Assembly (NCBI GenBank): GCA_949987705.1
Contig: OX465281.1
Location: 136,262,876-136,326,875 of the forward strand
DNA: 64,000 nucleotides
Direction: 5' to 3'
DNA from: Thereva unica
Taxonomy: Eukaryota > Arthropoda > Insecta > Diptera > Therevidae
Shown: one piece after another, positions 1-10,004 of the stretch
Layout of the letters: each line of letters opens with the position of its first letter
How positions within the stretch are numbered: the stretch's first letter is position 1
Made by a program: the position numbers and the translations under genes
Notes under the pieces: model-generated
Databases searched by the model: none
Seen by the model: the letters and a program-made list of their open reading frames with translations, nothing else
What the model was told of the DNA's origin: nothing

Positions 1-410
1 GTAATACATTATTTATAGGAAATTGTCCAAACTTTTTAATTTTGGAAAAAAAAATTTAGGTTTATCACGTATTTTTTGGAGAAAAAGGTGGTTTTAGTTG
101 AAATTTTAGTGAAAAAAATACAAAATTTTGACTTTGGCGACTCATAACTCCAAAAGTTTATAAGACAGGACCATTATTTTTACCGTTGTAGAAAGGTGGA
201 GGAATTCTGCGTGCACTGGTACCAAAACCTTGACAATAGGTTATACGGTTACAAAAATATAGGGTGATATGTAAAACTCTAGCAAAAAAACTTCAAAACG
301 CCCTAGCGGCTAAACCGTTACGATTTCCCCCCCCCCACCCATACGATTTTTTGTTCGTCTATCCAAGACCTATCCACAGCCGGCCGCTTTGTAAGTTTAT
401 GTGGGACACC

Positions 411-413
<3 letters not shown>
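1..413. mobile_element. Right end of an unidentified DNA transposon or MITE
   Basis: The segment ends with GTGGGACACCCTG directly abutting a TA dinucleotide. Read inward this is CAGGGTGTCCCAC, a terminal motif I know from many small insect elements with TA target sites. The left end lies outside the window, so the family cannot be fixed. No coding potential is visible; the short open frame here runs into the TA microsatellite and is not a gene. Mariner/Tc1-type is possible because of the TA junction, but this is inference. Confidence 0.35.

Positions 414-458
<45 letters not shown>
414..458. repeat. (TA)n microsatellite
   Basis: About 22 uninterrupted TA units. The next element (solo LTR) is inserted inside this tract: TA repeats also resume at 942-952. 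Confidence 0.95.
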
Positions 459-461
<3 letters not shown>

Positions 462-941
462 GATGATTATGCGCCATCTGTTTGTCGAGAGGATGAATCA
501 ACGATTCTCGGTTGTTGTCTGAATTAAGAATTTATGTACTAAACTAACGAGCTATAAGCGAACACAACTTCAAGCTGGTCGAAACTAAAAGAAACATAGA
601 ACATACCACAAGGAACCAGAAAACGAAGGTTCCAGAAAGTAGACAAAGGTGGAGCTGCCTATATAAAAGCGCCTCGCAGCCGCTATCGAGTCAGTTTTGA
701 TTATAAAGGCGATACAAGTGTTCCAAAGTGAAAAGTGGTGATTTATAGTGAAATAAAAAGCGATAATTAGAATTGAATAGTGCGAAATATTAAATTTGCT
801 AGTGATTATAGTGAACTCTAGGAATTGTGTTTGTGTTATTAAATTGTGTTTTGTTTCGTAATAAATAAATTTTGTGTGGATAATTAAAAAGTGTATTCCT
901 TAATTAATCCTACGAATCCGTTAAGCCGTAAATTCGTAACA
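459..941 (+). repeat. Solo LTR of a gypsy-type retrotransposon
   Basis: A 483-bp segment begins TGTGATGATTATGCG and ends TTCGTAACA, so it has TG...CA ends with TGT/ACA symmetry. It is flanked by ATAT on both sides (455-458 and 942-945), a 4-bp target-site duplication. It contains a TATA box (TATAAAAG near 662), a start-site-like TCAGTT near 691 and an AATAAATAAA polyadenylation signal near 862, in the order U3-R-U5. No internal region follows, so it is most simply a solo LTR left by LTR-LTR recombination. Insertion into alternating TA fits the preference of several gypsy lineages. The exact family is not recognised. Confidence 0.75.
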
Positions 942-1531
942 ATATATATATATTTACATTCGAGAGGGAAAAAAATATTTTTGGTTCTTAAGTCATAACT
1001 TCGCTTCTATTTTTCGTTACTTTTAATTATATCAGAAAATGTAATTAAAATGAAAAAATAAAAAAATTAAAGTGTTTTCTTCTCCTTTCTTGATTGTGTT
1101 TTGGGTCTTTTTATTATATTTTTTTCAAAAAAAATTTTCTCTTATTTCATCTATATTTTAATTCATATTTTCATTTCTTTTGAATATAAACAGCTTGTGC
1201 ACAAAAAAATTGTTTTTTTTTCTGTTATTTTGTTTCTTTCTATAATTATTCTTTTAATACGTGTATTGGCGGTGTTACATTTCTCCGTGTTACCTCATTT
1301 ATTTAAAATAAAGTACAGTCTGTTATATTGTTTATTTAATTTGAACCAAAGGGAAACAAAAAAAAACTGACCATTGCGGCCTATATTCTATAGTCTTTCG
1401 TTATCATAAATGAAGTAACTGTTCTTATTGCAGCCCCGCCCGGTCTGCTGATATTAATTTAGAGATTACAGTAATTTCATCAGACTTAGCAATATACATA
1501 GATTACTTAATATATTATTTAACGTAATGAA
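942..1531. other. AT-rich DNA without recognisable gene
   Basis: About 590 bases of AT-rich sequence. An open frame over 1101-1370 is low-complexity (Phe/Ile/Leu-rich), has no domain I recognise, and is probably fortuitous. Confidence 0.5.
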
Positions 1532-1562
1532 TCCTTACTAATATTATAAATGCGAAAGTAAC

Positions 1563-1602
<40 letters not shown>
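1563..1602. repeat. (CTGT)n microsatellite near Helitron 5' end
   Basis: About ten CTGT units immediately inside the Helitron 5' terminus, a common place for such tracts in these elements. Confidence 0.9.
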
Positions 1603-1603
<1 letters not shown>

Positions 1604-1800
1604 TACGCTTTCACGCCTAAACCACTAAACCGATTTTGATGAAATTTGCAACAGACATAGTTTAGACCTTGGAGACGGACATAGGCTACTTTTTATGGAG
1701 AACAAAAGGGTTGAAGGGGGTGAAATGGGGTTCAATATGTTGCAAGGGGATTTTTTTCTATTGTATAAAAAGTAACTGACTGACAGACAACGCACAACTT

Positions 1801-4283
1801 AAACCGCTAGAGCTAAAGGGCTGAAATTTTGACTGTGCATCCCTATAATGGCGTGGACATCCACTAAAAAGCGATTTTTCGAAATTCATCCCCTAAGGGG
1901 GTGAAATGGGGTTTATCCAAACCGCTGGAGCTATAGGGCTGAAATTTGGACAGTGCATCCCTATAATGACGTTTACATCCACTAAAAAACGATTTTTTGA
2001 AATTCATCCCCTAAGGGGGTGAAATGGGGTTTATCCAAACCGTTGGAGCTATAGGGCTGAAATTTTGACAGTTCATCCCTATAATGGCGTGGACATCCAC
2101 TAAGAAGCGATTTTTCGAAATTCATCCCCTAAGGGGGTGAAATGGGGTTTATCCAAACCGTTGGAGCTATAGGGCTGAAATTTTGACAGTGCATCCCTAT
2201 AATGGCGTGCACTAAGAAGCGATTTTTCGAAATTCATCCCCTAAGGGGGTGAAATGGGGTTTATCCAAACCGTTGGAGCTATAGGGCTGAAATTTTGACA
2301 GTGCATCCCTATAATGGCGTGGACATCCACTAAGAAGCGATTTTTCGAAATTCATCCCCTAAGGGGGTGAAATGGGATTTACCCAAACCGCTGGAGCTAT
2401 AGGGCTGAAATTTTGACAGTGCATCCCTATAATGACGTTTACATCCACTAAAAAGCGATTTTTCGAAATTCATCCCCTAAGGGGGTGAAATGGGGTTTAT
2501 CCAAACCGTTGGAGCTATAGGGCTGAAATTTTGACAGTGCATCCCTATAATGGCGTGGACATCCATCCACTAAGAAGCGATTTTGCGAAATTCATCCCCT
2601 AAGGGGGTGAAATGGGGTTTATCCAAACCGTTGGAGCTATAGGGCTGAAATTTTGACAGTGCATCCCTATAATGGCGTGGACATCCACTAAGAAGCGATT
2701 TTTCGAAATTCATCCCCTAAGCGGGTTTACCCAAACCGCTGGAGCTATAGGGCTGAAATTTTGACAGTGCATCCCTATAATGACGTTTACATCCACTAAA
2801 AAGCGATTTTTCGAAATTCATCCCCTAAGGGGGTGAAATGGGGTTTATCCAAACCGTTGGAGCTATAGGGCTGAAATTTGGGCTGAAATGGGGTGGACAT
2901 CCACTTAGAAGCGATTTTTCGAAATTCATCCCCTAAGGGGGTGAAATAGGGTTTATCCAAACCGTTGGAGCTATAGGGCTGAAATTTTGATAGTGCATCC
3001 CTATAATGGCGTGGACATCCACTAAGAAACGATTTTTCGAAATTCATCCCCTAAGGGGGTGAAATGGGGTTTATCCAAACCGTTGGAGCTATAGGGCTGA
3101 AATTTTGACAGTGCATCCCTATAATGGCGTGGACATCCACTAAGAAGCGATTTTTCGAAATTCATCCCCTAAGCGGGTTTACCCAAACCGCTGGAGCTAT
3201 AGGGCTGAAAGTTTGACAGTGCATCCCTATAATGACGTTTACATCCACTAAAAAGCGATTTTTTGAAATTCATTCCCTAAGGGGGTGAAATGGGGTTTAT
3301 CCAAACCGTTGGAGCTATAGGGCTGAAATTTTGACAGTGCATCTCTATAATGGCGTGGACATCCACTATAAAGCAATTTTTCGAAATTCATCCCTTAAGG
3401 GGGTGAAATAGGGTTTATCCAAACCGCTGGAGCTATAGAATTGAAATTTTAACAGTGCATCCCTATAATGACGTGGACATCCACTAAAGAGCGATTTTTC
3501 GAAATTCATCCCCTAAGGGTGTGAAATGGGGTTTATACAAACCTCTAAAGCTATACGGCTGAAATTTTGACAGTGCATCCCTATAATGACGTTTACATCC
3601 ACTAAAGAGCGATTTTTCGAAATTCATCCCATAAGGGTGTGAAATGGGGTTTTTACAAACCGCTAAAGCTATAGGGCTGAAATTTGGACAGTGCATCTCT
3701 ATAATGAAGTGGACATCCACTATAAAGCGATTTTTCGAAATTCATCCCCTAAGGGGGTGAAATGGGGTTTATCCAAACCGCTGGAGCTATAGGGCTGAAA
3801 TTTTGACAGTGCATCCCCTTAATGACGTGGACATCCACTAAGAAGCGATTTTTCGAAATTTATCCCCTAATGGGGTGAAATGGGATTAACCCACACCGCT
3901 GAAGCTGGAGGGCTCTAATTTTGACCGTGCATCACTACAATGACGTGGGCATCCACTTAGGGACGATTGAATCCCCTAAGGGGGTTAAATGGGGTTAAGC
4001 CAAACCGCTGGAGCTAAACGGCTGAAATTTTGACAGTGCATCGTGGACATTTACTAATAAGCGATTTTTCGAAATGCATCCCCTAAAGGGGTAAAATTTG
4101 GTTTACCAAACTACTGGAACTACAGGGTTGAAATTTGGACAGTGCATCCCTATAATGACATGGACATCCACTAAGAGGCGAGTATTCGAAATTCATCCCC
4201 TAAGGGGATGAAATGGGGTTAACCCAAACCTCTGAAGCTGAAGGGCTGAAATTTTGACAGTGCATCCCTATAATCACGTAGAA
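1801..4283 (+). repeat. 118-bp minisatellite array, about 21 units
   Basis: Head-to-tail units contain CTATAGGGCTGAAATTTTGA, GTGCATCCCTATAATG, GACATCCACTAA and GCGATTTTTCGAAATTCATC. The period is 118 bp (for example, the same CCACTAAAAA motif recurs at 1861 and 1979). Units in the middle are nearly identical and those after about 3840 are diverged, so the array has been homogenised centrally while decaying at its right edge. Short open frames on the minus strand simply translate the repeat. The same unit occurs in opposite orientation at 61195-61895. Confidence 0.9.
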
Positions 4284-4632
4284 ATGAATGACTCGAAATT
4301 CACTTTATTTAATATTCATTTGTGATTGCTTCATAATTTCTTACATCCACGTAAATAGGCGAACAAACTTAACGAACGTTCGTCAAACCCTAAAATGTCA
4401 CTTTTCTTGATGACATATACATGCCAATCTACTTTAAAACTTGCAGATTTGTTGAGGAGAGATGATATTCGCAGTAATTTGTTTACCATATTTATTAAAA
4501 AAATGCACTATAATAAACCCTTTTTAGGGATAATAACAGCTGACTTTTTTGTTGGTTTCTTTTTTTAAGGAAAACATTGCACATAATAAACAGTTTTTAA
4601 AGGCGTTGCAAGGCACGCGGGTTTTATGCTAG

Positions 4633-5269
4633 TACAATATAAAAGCAAGCAGAAACACCAACCTTTTTCTAACCTTCCTTCCTCATTTTTGTTTAAATCC
4701 ACGCCATCGCACTGCCCAATTAGTCGAAAGAACGCCTTCCTTAGTAATATCTAATTACATTACTTCGGCTTGCTACACTTCAGTAACACTATTAATTTAC
4801 TCCATTTCGAAAAGAACTCCCGACGATTATTTTTGATATAGTTTTAATAGTGGTCATTATACACTAAAATATTCGCTCTGGCGGTAACTGAATGATTCAA
4901 GTTAGGGTAATTAATAAATTAATGATATTTTTGTTTCGTTAGCATTTCTTTTTTCTTTAAAACAAAACCCGCACAACTACCATGGCCGAATTCCTTTAAA
5001 ACAAATTTAAAACCGATTAATAAAACTTAGAGCTCCGATAAACAAATTATTGTATTACGGAATAAGCATGGATCATGGCTTCGGTCTTAATTTTTCTTTT
5101 CTAACACACTTGAATTTCCAACCATTGCTCTCATTTTATATTGACCACTACACACTTCTTAATCCACTGTCTTGCACCGTATCTTTTCAATTAAAAAATT
5201 TTACCCTAGAGTGCACTGTATATCCTAATTAGACACAAAGAAATTTTTTACTAAACTCGGTAACATCGC
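4633..5269. other. Unassigned AT-rich DNA
   Basis: I see no domain, repeat or RNA gene. A 60-codon frame at 5050-5232 has no recognisable features. On the minus strand this would be the leader beyond the LTR-like segment at 5270-5957. Confidence 0.4.
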
Positions 5270-5957
5270 CACGATTTTTTTTACTTTTTTGAAAGAAAAA
5301 AAATTTTTTTTTGATTCGCGTTACTTATTGAGCGGAGGGGCTCACACAAAAATTTTTGGTTGTGACTCGTCTCTTGTCCTGAACTGAACTGAATGCCTGA
5401 CTCCCCGTTGTACCAGCCGAAAAATGCTTCGCCACTTGTGCGGGACGCTTCCTGGAAATTTACATCCATTCGTCTCCTTATATGGTTAAGCGTGGCTTTT
5501 TGGGGGCGGGGTGATAGCGCTAGAAAAAAATTCCTACGCTCGCATCACTGAGTATTTGTCTATGGATCCTTCCCGTACATGCCGGCTACATACATTATTT
5601 CTATGTGTGCCTCGGCGTCATTCGATTATTCTTGCGCAAAGGGTTAGTATTGGTTGCGCCGCTACCCGATAGAAGTTTCTGGACCAATGCCTATGTGTGG
5701 GTGGGAGACTTAACCACGGGCTGATTATTAGGGCATAGGCGTGCGCAATTTAGGCAAAAAAGAAGTTTTCTTCTGAAAGTTTTGATGTGAGCAGATTTCT
5801 TTTGGATTTTTATTTCGAATGGATATTGCGCGGAAATAAAAAGGGTTGTTTAGATATTTTTTATTCGAACGGATAATAGCCGTGGAGAATGGTCGAGGTT
5901 AGGTTAAGAGATCTTATTTCAGCTTCGGCTTTACCGCCGACCGTTACAAGTTTTAAA
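5270..5957 (-). repeat. Probable gypsy-type LTR, minus orientation
   Basis: Read on the minus strand the segment opens TGTAACGGTCGGC, the same 13 bases that open the 2.4-kb LTR at 33722. It then carries a TATA-like ATATAAGGAGACG near 5488, a start-site-like CAGTTCAGTTCAGG near 5385, and A/T-rich U5 sequence. TGGCGATGTTACCGAG follows near 5270 and could be a primer-binding site. I could not find a clean CA end or a target duplication. It abuts the 3' end of the minus-strand gag remnant, so it may be that element's own LTR after deletion of pol, or a separate insertion. Confidence 0.4.
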
Positions 5958-6251
5958 AAACACCCGGTATATGTGTGTCCCTTGTTCCGGCAATAACTGC
6001 ATGAGACTTTCGCTTCTAGGTTCCCTGGTGATATTTGAGGTGCTGACGTTACGAGTGTAATATTGGAGTATTTTCTGAGGGACCCTCAGGAGAACAAAAT
6101 AAATGGCTACTAAAAGCAGTGAGATATGGAGTGTTGTAACCGCTAGGAGTGGTATTAAGTGGAGTGATGGCAGTGTTTGGTATTGTCTGTGGCGGTATGG
6201 GGTTCGGCAGTATATTATTCTTTGTGCGTGTGGAATTGAGACCGTTCAGGC

Positions 6252-7171
6252 CAAAGCCTTCTATATTTACAAGCCATGCTGCATGTGTGTGTTTGTGGTT
6301 GTATGAAGCCAAAATTCGTGAAGTGTCAAAATCCCATTAAAATCAATGGGAAAGAAGTTTTCGTGCCGCGGAAAGTGCTGTTGCGAGTGTGGTTTTGTGA
6401 AAAATAAAAGTTATTTCATCAAAATCAAAAACGTGAAACAGTGCAAAAATTAAAATAAAATGTGTGTCTTACGTTAATAATTTAAATATAAATGTTAAAA
6501 ATAGGATTTGCGGGTTTTATGTTGGTTATGGTGGAATAACATGTCAAAATCCTGAGGAAAACAAGTGATTCGCGCCGCGGAAAGTCTTTTATTAATGAAA
6601 GCGCCGTGATTTTTTGTTAAAAATAAGTTTTTTTTATAAAAATAACACGTACATAATGTCAGTTTGGCGCGATTTTTGTAGTTAAGCGAATTGTTACTTG
6701 AAATTGTTCTTTGGGGCCATGGTGTCACATGACGGATCAGCCAGTTTTCGTTGCAGCCAGTTCCAGTTTTAGAGGAATATAAGCAAATGAAGATAAGTTG
6801 AAACGAATAGTTTGCTAAATATTGCCAAATATTTATATAATTTTATTTTTAGCGGTAGTTTCCTCCACTTACGGCTTTTGCTTGGTGTGACGGCATGATA
6901 TTTGAAATAATATCCATTAAGAAAGAAAGTCAGGGATGCAATTATACTTATTTTTTACATTATTAACGCAACTTTGTAATATGTAGTAAATAAATATTGC
7001 AATTAATGACCATAATTTTTGTTTTTAATTGGTTAAAGAAGATTCATTGATTCCCAATAAACCAACATAACCGCACTCCACACAGTTTGACAGCTAAATT
7101 GAAGTCCTATTATGCTTTCATTGAGAGTGTGAGATTTCTTTGTGCATGGCTTGTAAATATAGAAGGCTTTG
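6252..7171. mobile_element. 920-bp non-autonomous TIR transposon inside gag
   Basis: Perfect 28-bp terminal inverted repeats lie at 6252-6279 and 7144-7171, opening CAAAGCCTTCTATATTTACA. The 8-bp target duplication GTTCAGGC flanks them (6244-6251 and 7172-7179). The interior is AT-rich and non-coding. An 8-bp duplication fits hAT or P superfamilies; the TIR matches neither from memory. It interrupts the gag coding sequence between its Gln-rich and Pro-rich parts. Confidence 0.8.
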
Positions 7172-7319
7172 GTTCAGGCCTAATTGTGAGGCGAAGATGC
7201 TTTCGTATGGGAGGAGATGGCTCGGTTTTGGCACGACATAGGTTTGGGTGCCTTGGGGCATTTGAGCCATTTGATGTTGTGCATGCAGGTTTAGTGTCAT
7301 TTGCTGGAGTTTCTCCATG

Positions 7320-9252
7320 TGCCTGTTTAGACGGGTCGCGCCCACCACCTTTCAACACGAAATTTGTGGATGCGGGGAGTGTTCGGGTGGGAGGGAAGTG
7401 CGTCTCAATTTTAAAGCTACTCACGTTCGTCTTTTCTGATCAGCTGTTTGTTCTAATTCCATTTTGTATCACTTTAGTGTTCCATTTTATTTTTGTTTCA
7501 GCCGCCGTGATGAGCAGACGTGTTTTAATGAGCAAGGAGAATCTCTTAACTTATGTTCTCTAGGGTTGGCCAAAAAAAGCAATTGTTAAAATAAAATTAA
7601 ACACATAAAAAAGGTCTGTGGAAATAATTATTAAAACGGATGAGCTGAATAAAAATGTTAAATTAAAAAATTAATTTAACAATTATTATAAGAAAATTCA
7701 ATAAAATAATAGCCAAATTTTTGACACCTTTGGTAGAAAGTGTGATCATTTTTTTTAGAAATGAGTTTTGATTGCGTACAAGCTATTGAATTTAGCGAAA
7801 TCATAAGCTTAGTATCCTGTTCGAGCGGAATTCAGACTCCACTTTAAAATACATGTAAAACAGTATGCGGAATTCAGGTTAGAGAACGGTTTCAATTTCG
7901 TCCATAAAACCCAGGGGCGGATCCACAGGGGGGGCGATGGGGCGATCGCCCCCCCTAAAATAAAAATTTTAGCATTTACAGCCTCAACCTCTTTTTCATT
8001 TCACTCAGATTTCATTTTATTTCTTAGACATATCCCGAAGTAGAAGCATTCAAACAGTATGCATACATACATATTCACAAGTTCATTAACATATAAACAC
8101 TACAAATAATAAATATCCTTAAAATTTTTTATTACATACTCAGATCGCCCCCCCTAAAAAACTTTTCTAGATCCGCCCTTGATAAAACCTAGTATCCTGT
8201 TCGTGCGAAATTCAGATCCGTAAATGAACTTTGTACTCTAGAAAACAGATGGCGTTTTTTTAATGCAGACTTCTCCTTTCTTTTTCGCAGGATACTTAGC
8301 TTGAAGAAATGTATTTTTATGAGCGGCAATTTTGACGTTTACTTTTCGAAGTCACACAAGATTGAAAAGTGTAACATTAACAAATGTTCGCGTCAAATAA
8401 AAATTATATTTTAAATGCAAAATCTTCTCTTGATTCTTTTTACTCTCTCTTAATTTATAATGTTTTAGCTAGTCCAATTTATTAGTACGAGGATATACAT
8501 ATGTATAGAACCTGCATCTTTAATAAAATTTCCTTTCAATCTTTTTTTCTCTGAATAATGGATTTACTCGATATGCAGGCAATTTTCTCAACTTGTTAAA
8601 TGCCGTAGAAGCGCGAGTAAAGTATAATAATTTTTACCTTTGGACGCATTTTCAAATTGCCAACTGTCATTGTCTATATAACTCCCAGGTAAGCGGAATT
8701 CAGACTGGTTATATGGGCTACTAGGCTATAATAAAGACTTTATTGCAGAGCATACAAAACTGTTATGAAGACATATTCCTTTTCTCTATGTATTGACAGT
8801 GCATTCTCGATTTATAGTTTTGTTATTATATTAGCATTGCTTTTTAATTTAACTAATTGTCAGTCAATAAAATATATTTTATTCTATTGGATGTTATATT
8901 TTTTCTTTATACAAGAATAGAAGATATTTATTTAATTTGAAATCCTTGGAACCAACCAACACTTGCTGCTAAGCTCCTTCTAATACTATGTTGTTCTTAT
9001 GTATGAAAAATCTAAATGCTCCAAATTTATTTTTTCTATTGTTGTAAGTATTTTTTTCAGTTTTTTGTACAATTTAAAAAAACACTCGAGTTTCGCTTAA
9101 AAAGAAATATTTCTCTTTTTGTCCAGCCCTAGTTCTCATTCCGTTTGTTTCAGCTGTTTTAAAAGCGACTGGACTCAAAGCGACCCGTCTAAACAAATTT
9201 TCGCTTTGGGGCGCCTCAAAAGGTGAGACAAAGCGAACCGTCTAAACAGGCA
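7320..9252. mobile_element. 1.9-kb TIR element inside gag
   Basis: The ends are TGCCTGTTTAGACGG at 7320 and its reverse complement at 9238-9252, extending to about 20 bp with one mismatch. The flanks carry a CCATG duplication (7315-7319 and 9253-9257). Near the right end (9184-9196) an inner copy of the terminal motif, CCCGTCTAAACA, appears again. No transposase is visible. A 5-bp duplication is unusual for small elements of this kind, so the superfamily is left open. It contains the hAT-type MITE at 7912-8181. Confidence 0.65.
7912..8181. mobile_element. hAT-type MITE, 270 bp
   Basis: The TIRs are CAGGGGCGGATCCA and its near-complement TAGATCCGCCCTTG. The flanks carry a perfect 8-bp duplication ATAAAACC (7904-7911 and 8182-8189). 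G/C homopolymer blocks (GGGGGGGCGATGGGGCGATC and CGCCCCCCCTAAAA) lie just inside each end. Eight-base duplication and the CAGGGGCGGAT terminus are typical of hAT MITEs in insects. Non-coding. Confidence 0.85.
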
Positions 9253-9805
9253 CCATGTCAAGGGCCTTTTGTATTAAATTATCTAGGCCATCCTCGCCCG
9301 CTGCTAGCAAATAATGGCATAAATGAGGGTTTGTTACTCCTCTGCTTAGGGCATTTTTGGCGAAATCTTCCAATTGCGCTTTGACTGGGGTCGCTGTTGT
9401 ACCATATTTGAGAGTAGCTGCTTCCACGCATAAAGTGAGTTGTTGTTTTATCCTATTTATGTAGGTAGTAAGAGATTCTAAAGGGAACTGGCGGAGTTTG
9501 ATTAGTTTGCCTAACAGTTCTTGGTAGGTTTTCCTTGGAAGGTAAGTCCTATTGAGGAGCCTTTCAGCTTCTTCGAAAGTAGCTGGTTGATTCGAGGCTA
9601 TTAGTTGATAGGCTTCACCTCGAAGTCTTGTAGGGAAAATTTGTACGAAAATCCCCTTTTCCTCTTCTGTCAGACATTGTAATACACTACGGCAACAGCC
9701 TATAAATATTTTCAGCTCGGTCGCTAGGGTCGGGCTTTGCCCGCCAGAAAACAGGGGGACCATTTGGACTGTTAATTTGGCAACTTTCATGAGATTGTCG
9801 GCCAT

Positions 9806-10004
9806 AGCTGTTGCTTGTATTATATTTGGTATTTAAAGAGTTGGAATTCGACTATTTGTTTGAGTTTAGAATAATTCTGCCACGACATATGTATATGTAC
9901 GTAGAAAGTGGACGGATTCGTCGGCGTGAGTGGTGTCGGCGGGTGTGTTTTTATATAAGCATTACTTTTTTAAAACGTTTTTATTAGCTCGTTTTCTTGT
10001 CTGT
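9806..10004. other. Leader upstream of gag / boundary to minisatellite
   Basis: Minus-strand sequence upstream of the gag ATG. It holds no open frame. The start of the gypsy element (LTR, primer-binding site) is not recognisable before the minisatellite region begins. Confidence 0.35.

Larger units (their letters stand above)
1532..4632 (+). mobile_element. Non-autonomous Helitron with internal minisatellite
   Basis: The left end is TCCTTACTAATATTATAAAT followed by ATGCGAAAGT and a CTGT tract, a 5' motif I associate with insect Helitrons. The right end is CTAG (4629-4632), preceded by a GC-rich imperfect hairpin (GCGTTGC/GCACGC near 4602-4618). The base before TC is A (1531) and the base after CTAG is T (4633): the canonical A|T insertion without duplication. 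There is no Rep/helicase coding, so it is non-autonomous. Most of the element is a 118-bp tandem array. Related 3' ends lie on the minus strand at 49414 and 50265. Confidence 0.8.
5960..9805 (-). pseudogene. gag: Ty3/Gypsy-type gag, split by two DNA transposons
   Basis: Gag forms the retroelement particle and binds its RNA. The frame starts at 9805 (minus strand) and 9253-9805 encodes about 185 residues of capsid-like sequence (motifs such as FPTRLRGEAYQLIA and SLTTYINRIKQQL), resembling gypsy/errantivirus gag. It resumes with a Gln/Met-rich stretch at 7315-7180, then a Pro/Asn/Thr-rich stretch at 6251-6049, and finally a partial zinc knuckle (CSYCRNKGH, with the last Cys missing) near 6010. 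The gaps are exactly the elements at 7320-9252 and 6252-7171; their target duplications fall inside the reading frame, so the host frame is legible on either side. No protease or pol follows; an LTR-like segment starts at 5957. Confidence 0.7.

Noticed and set aside
2796..3720. Minus-strand frames with repeated SKFQPYSSNGLDKPHFTPLG
   Set aside because: Translation of the 118-bp satellite; periodicity equals the DNA repeat and most units are closed.
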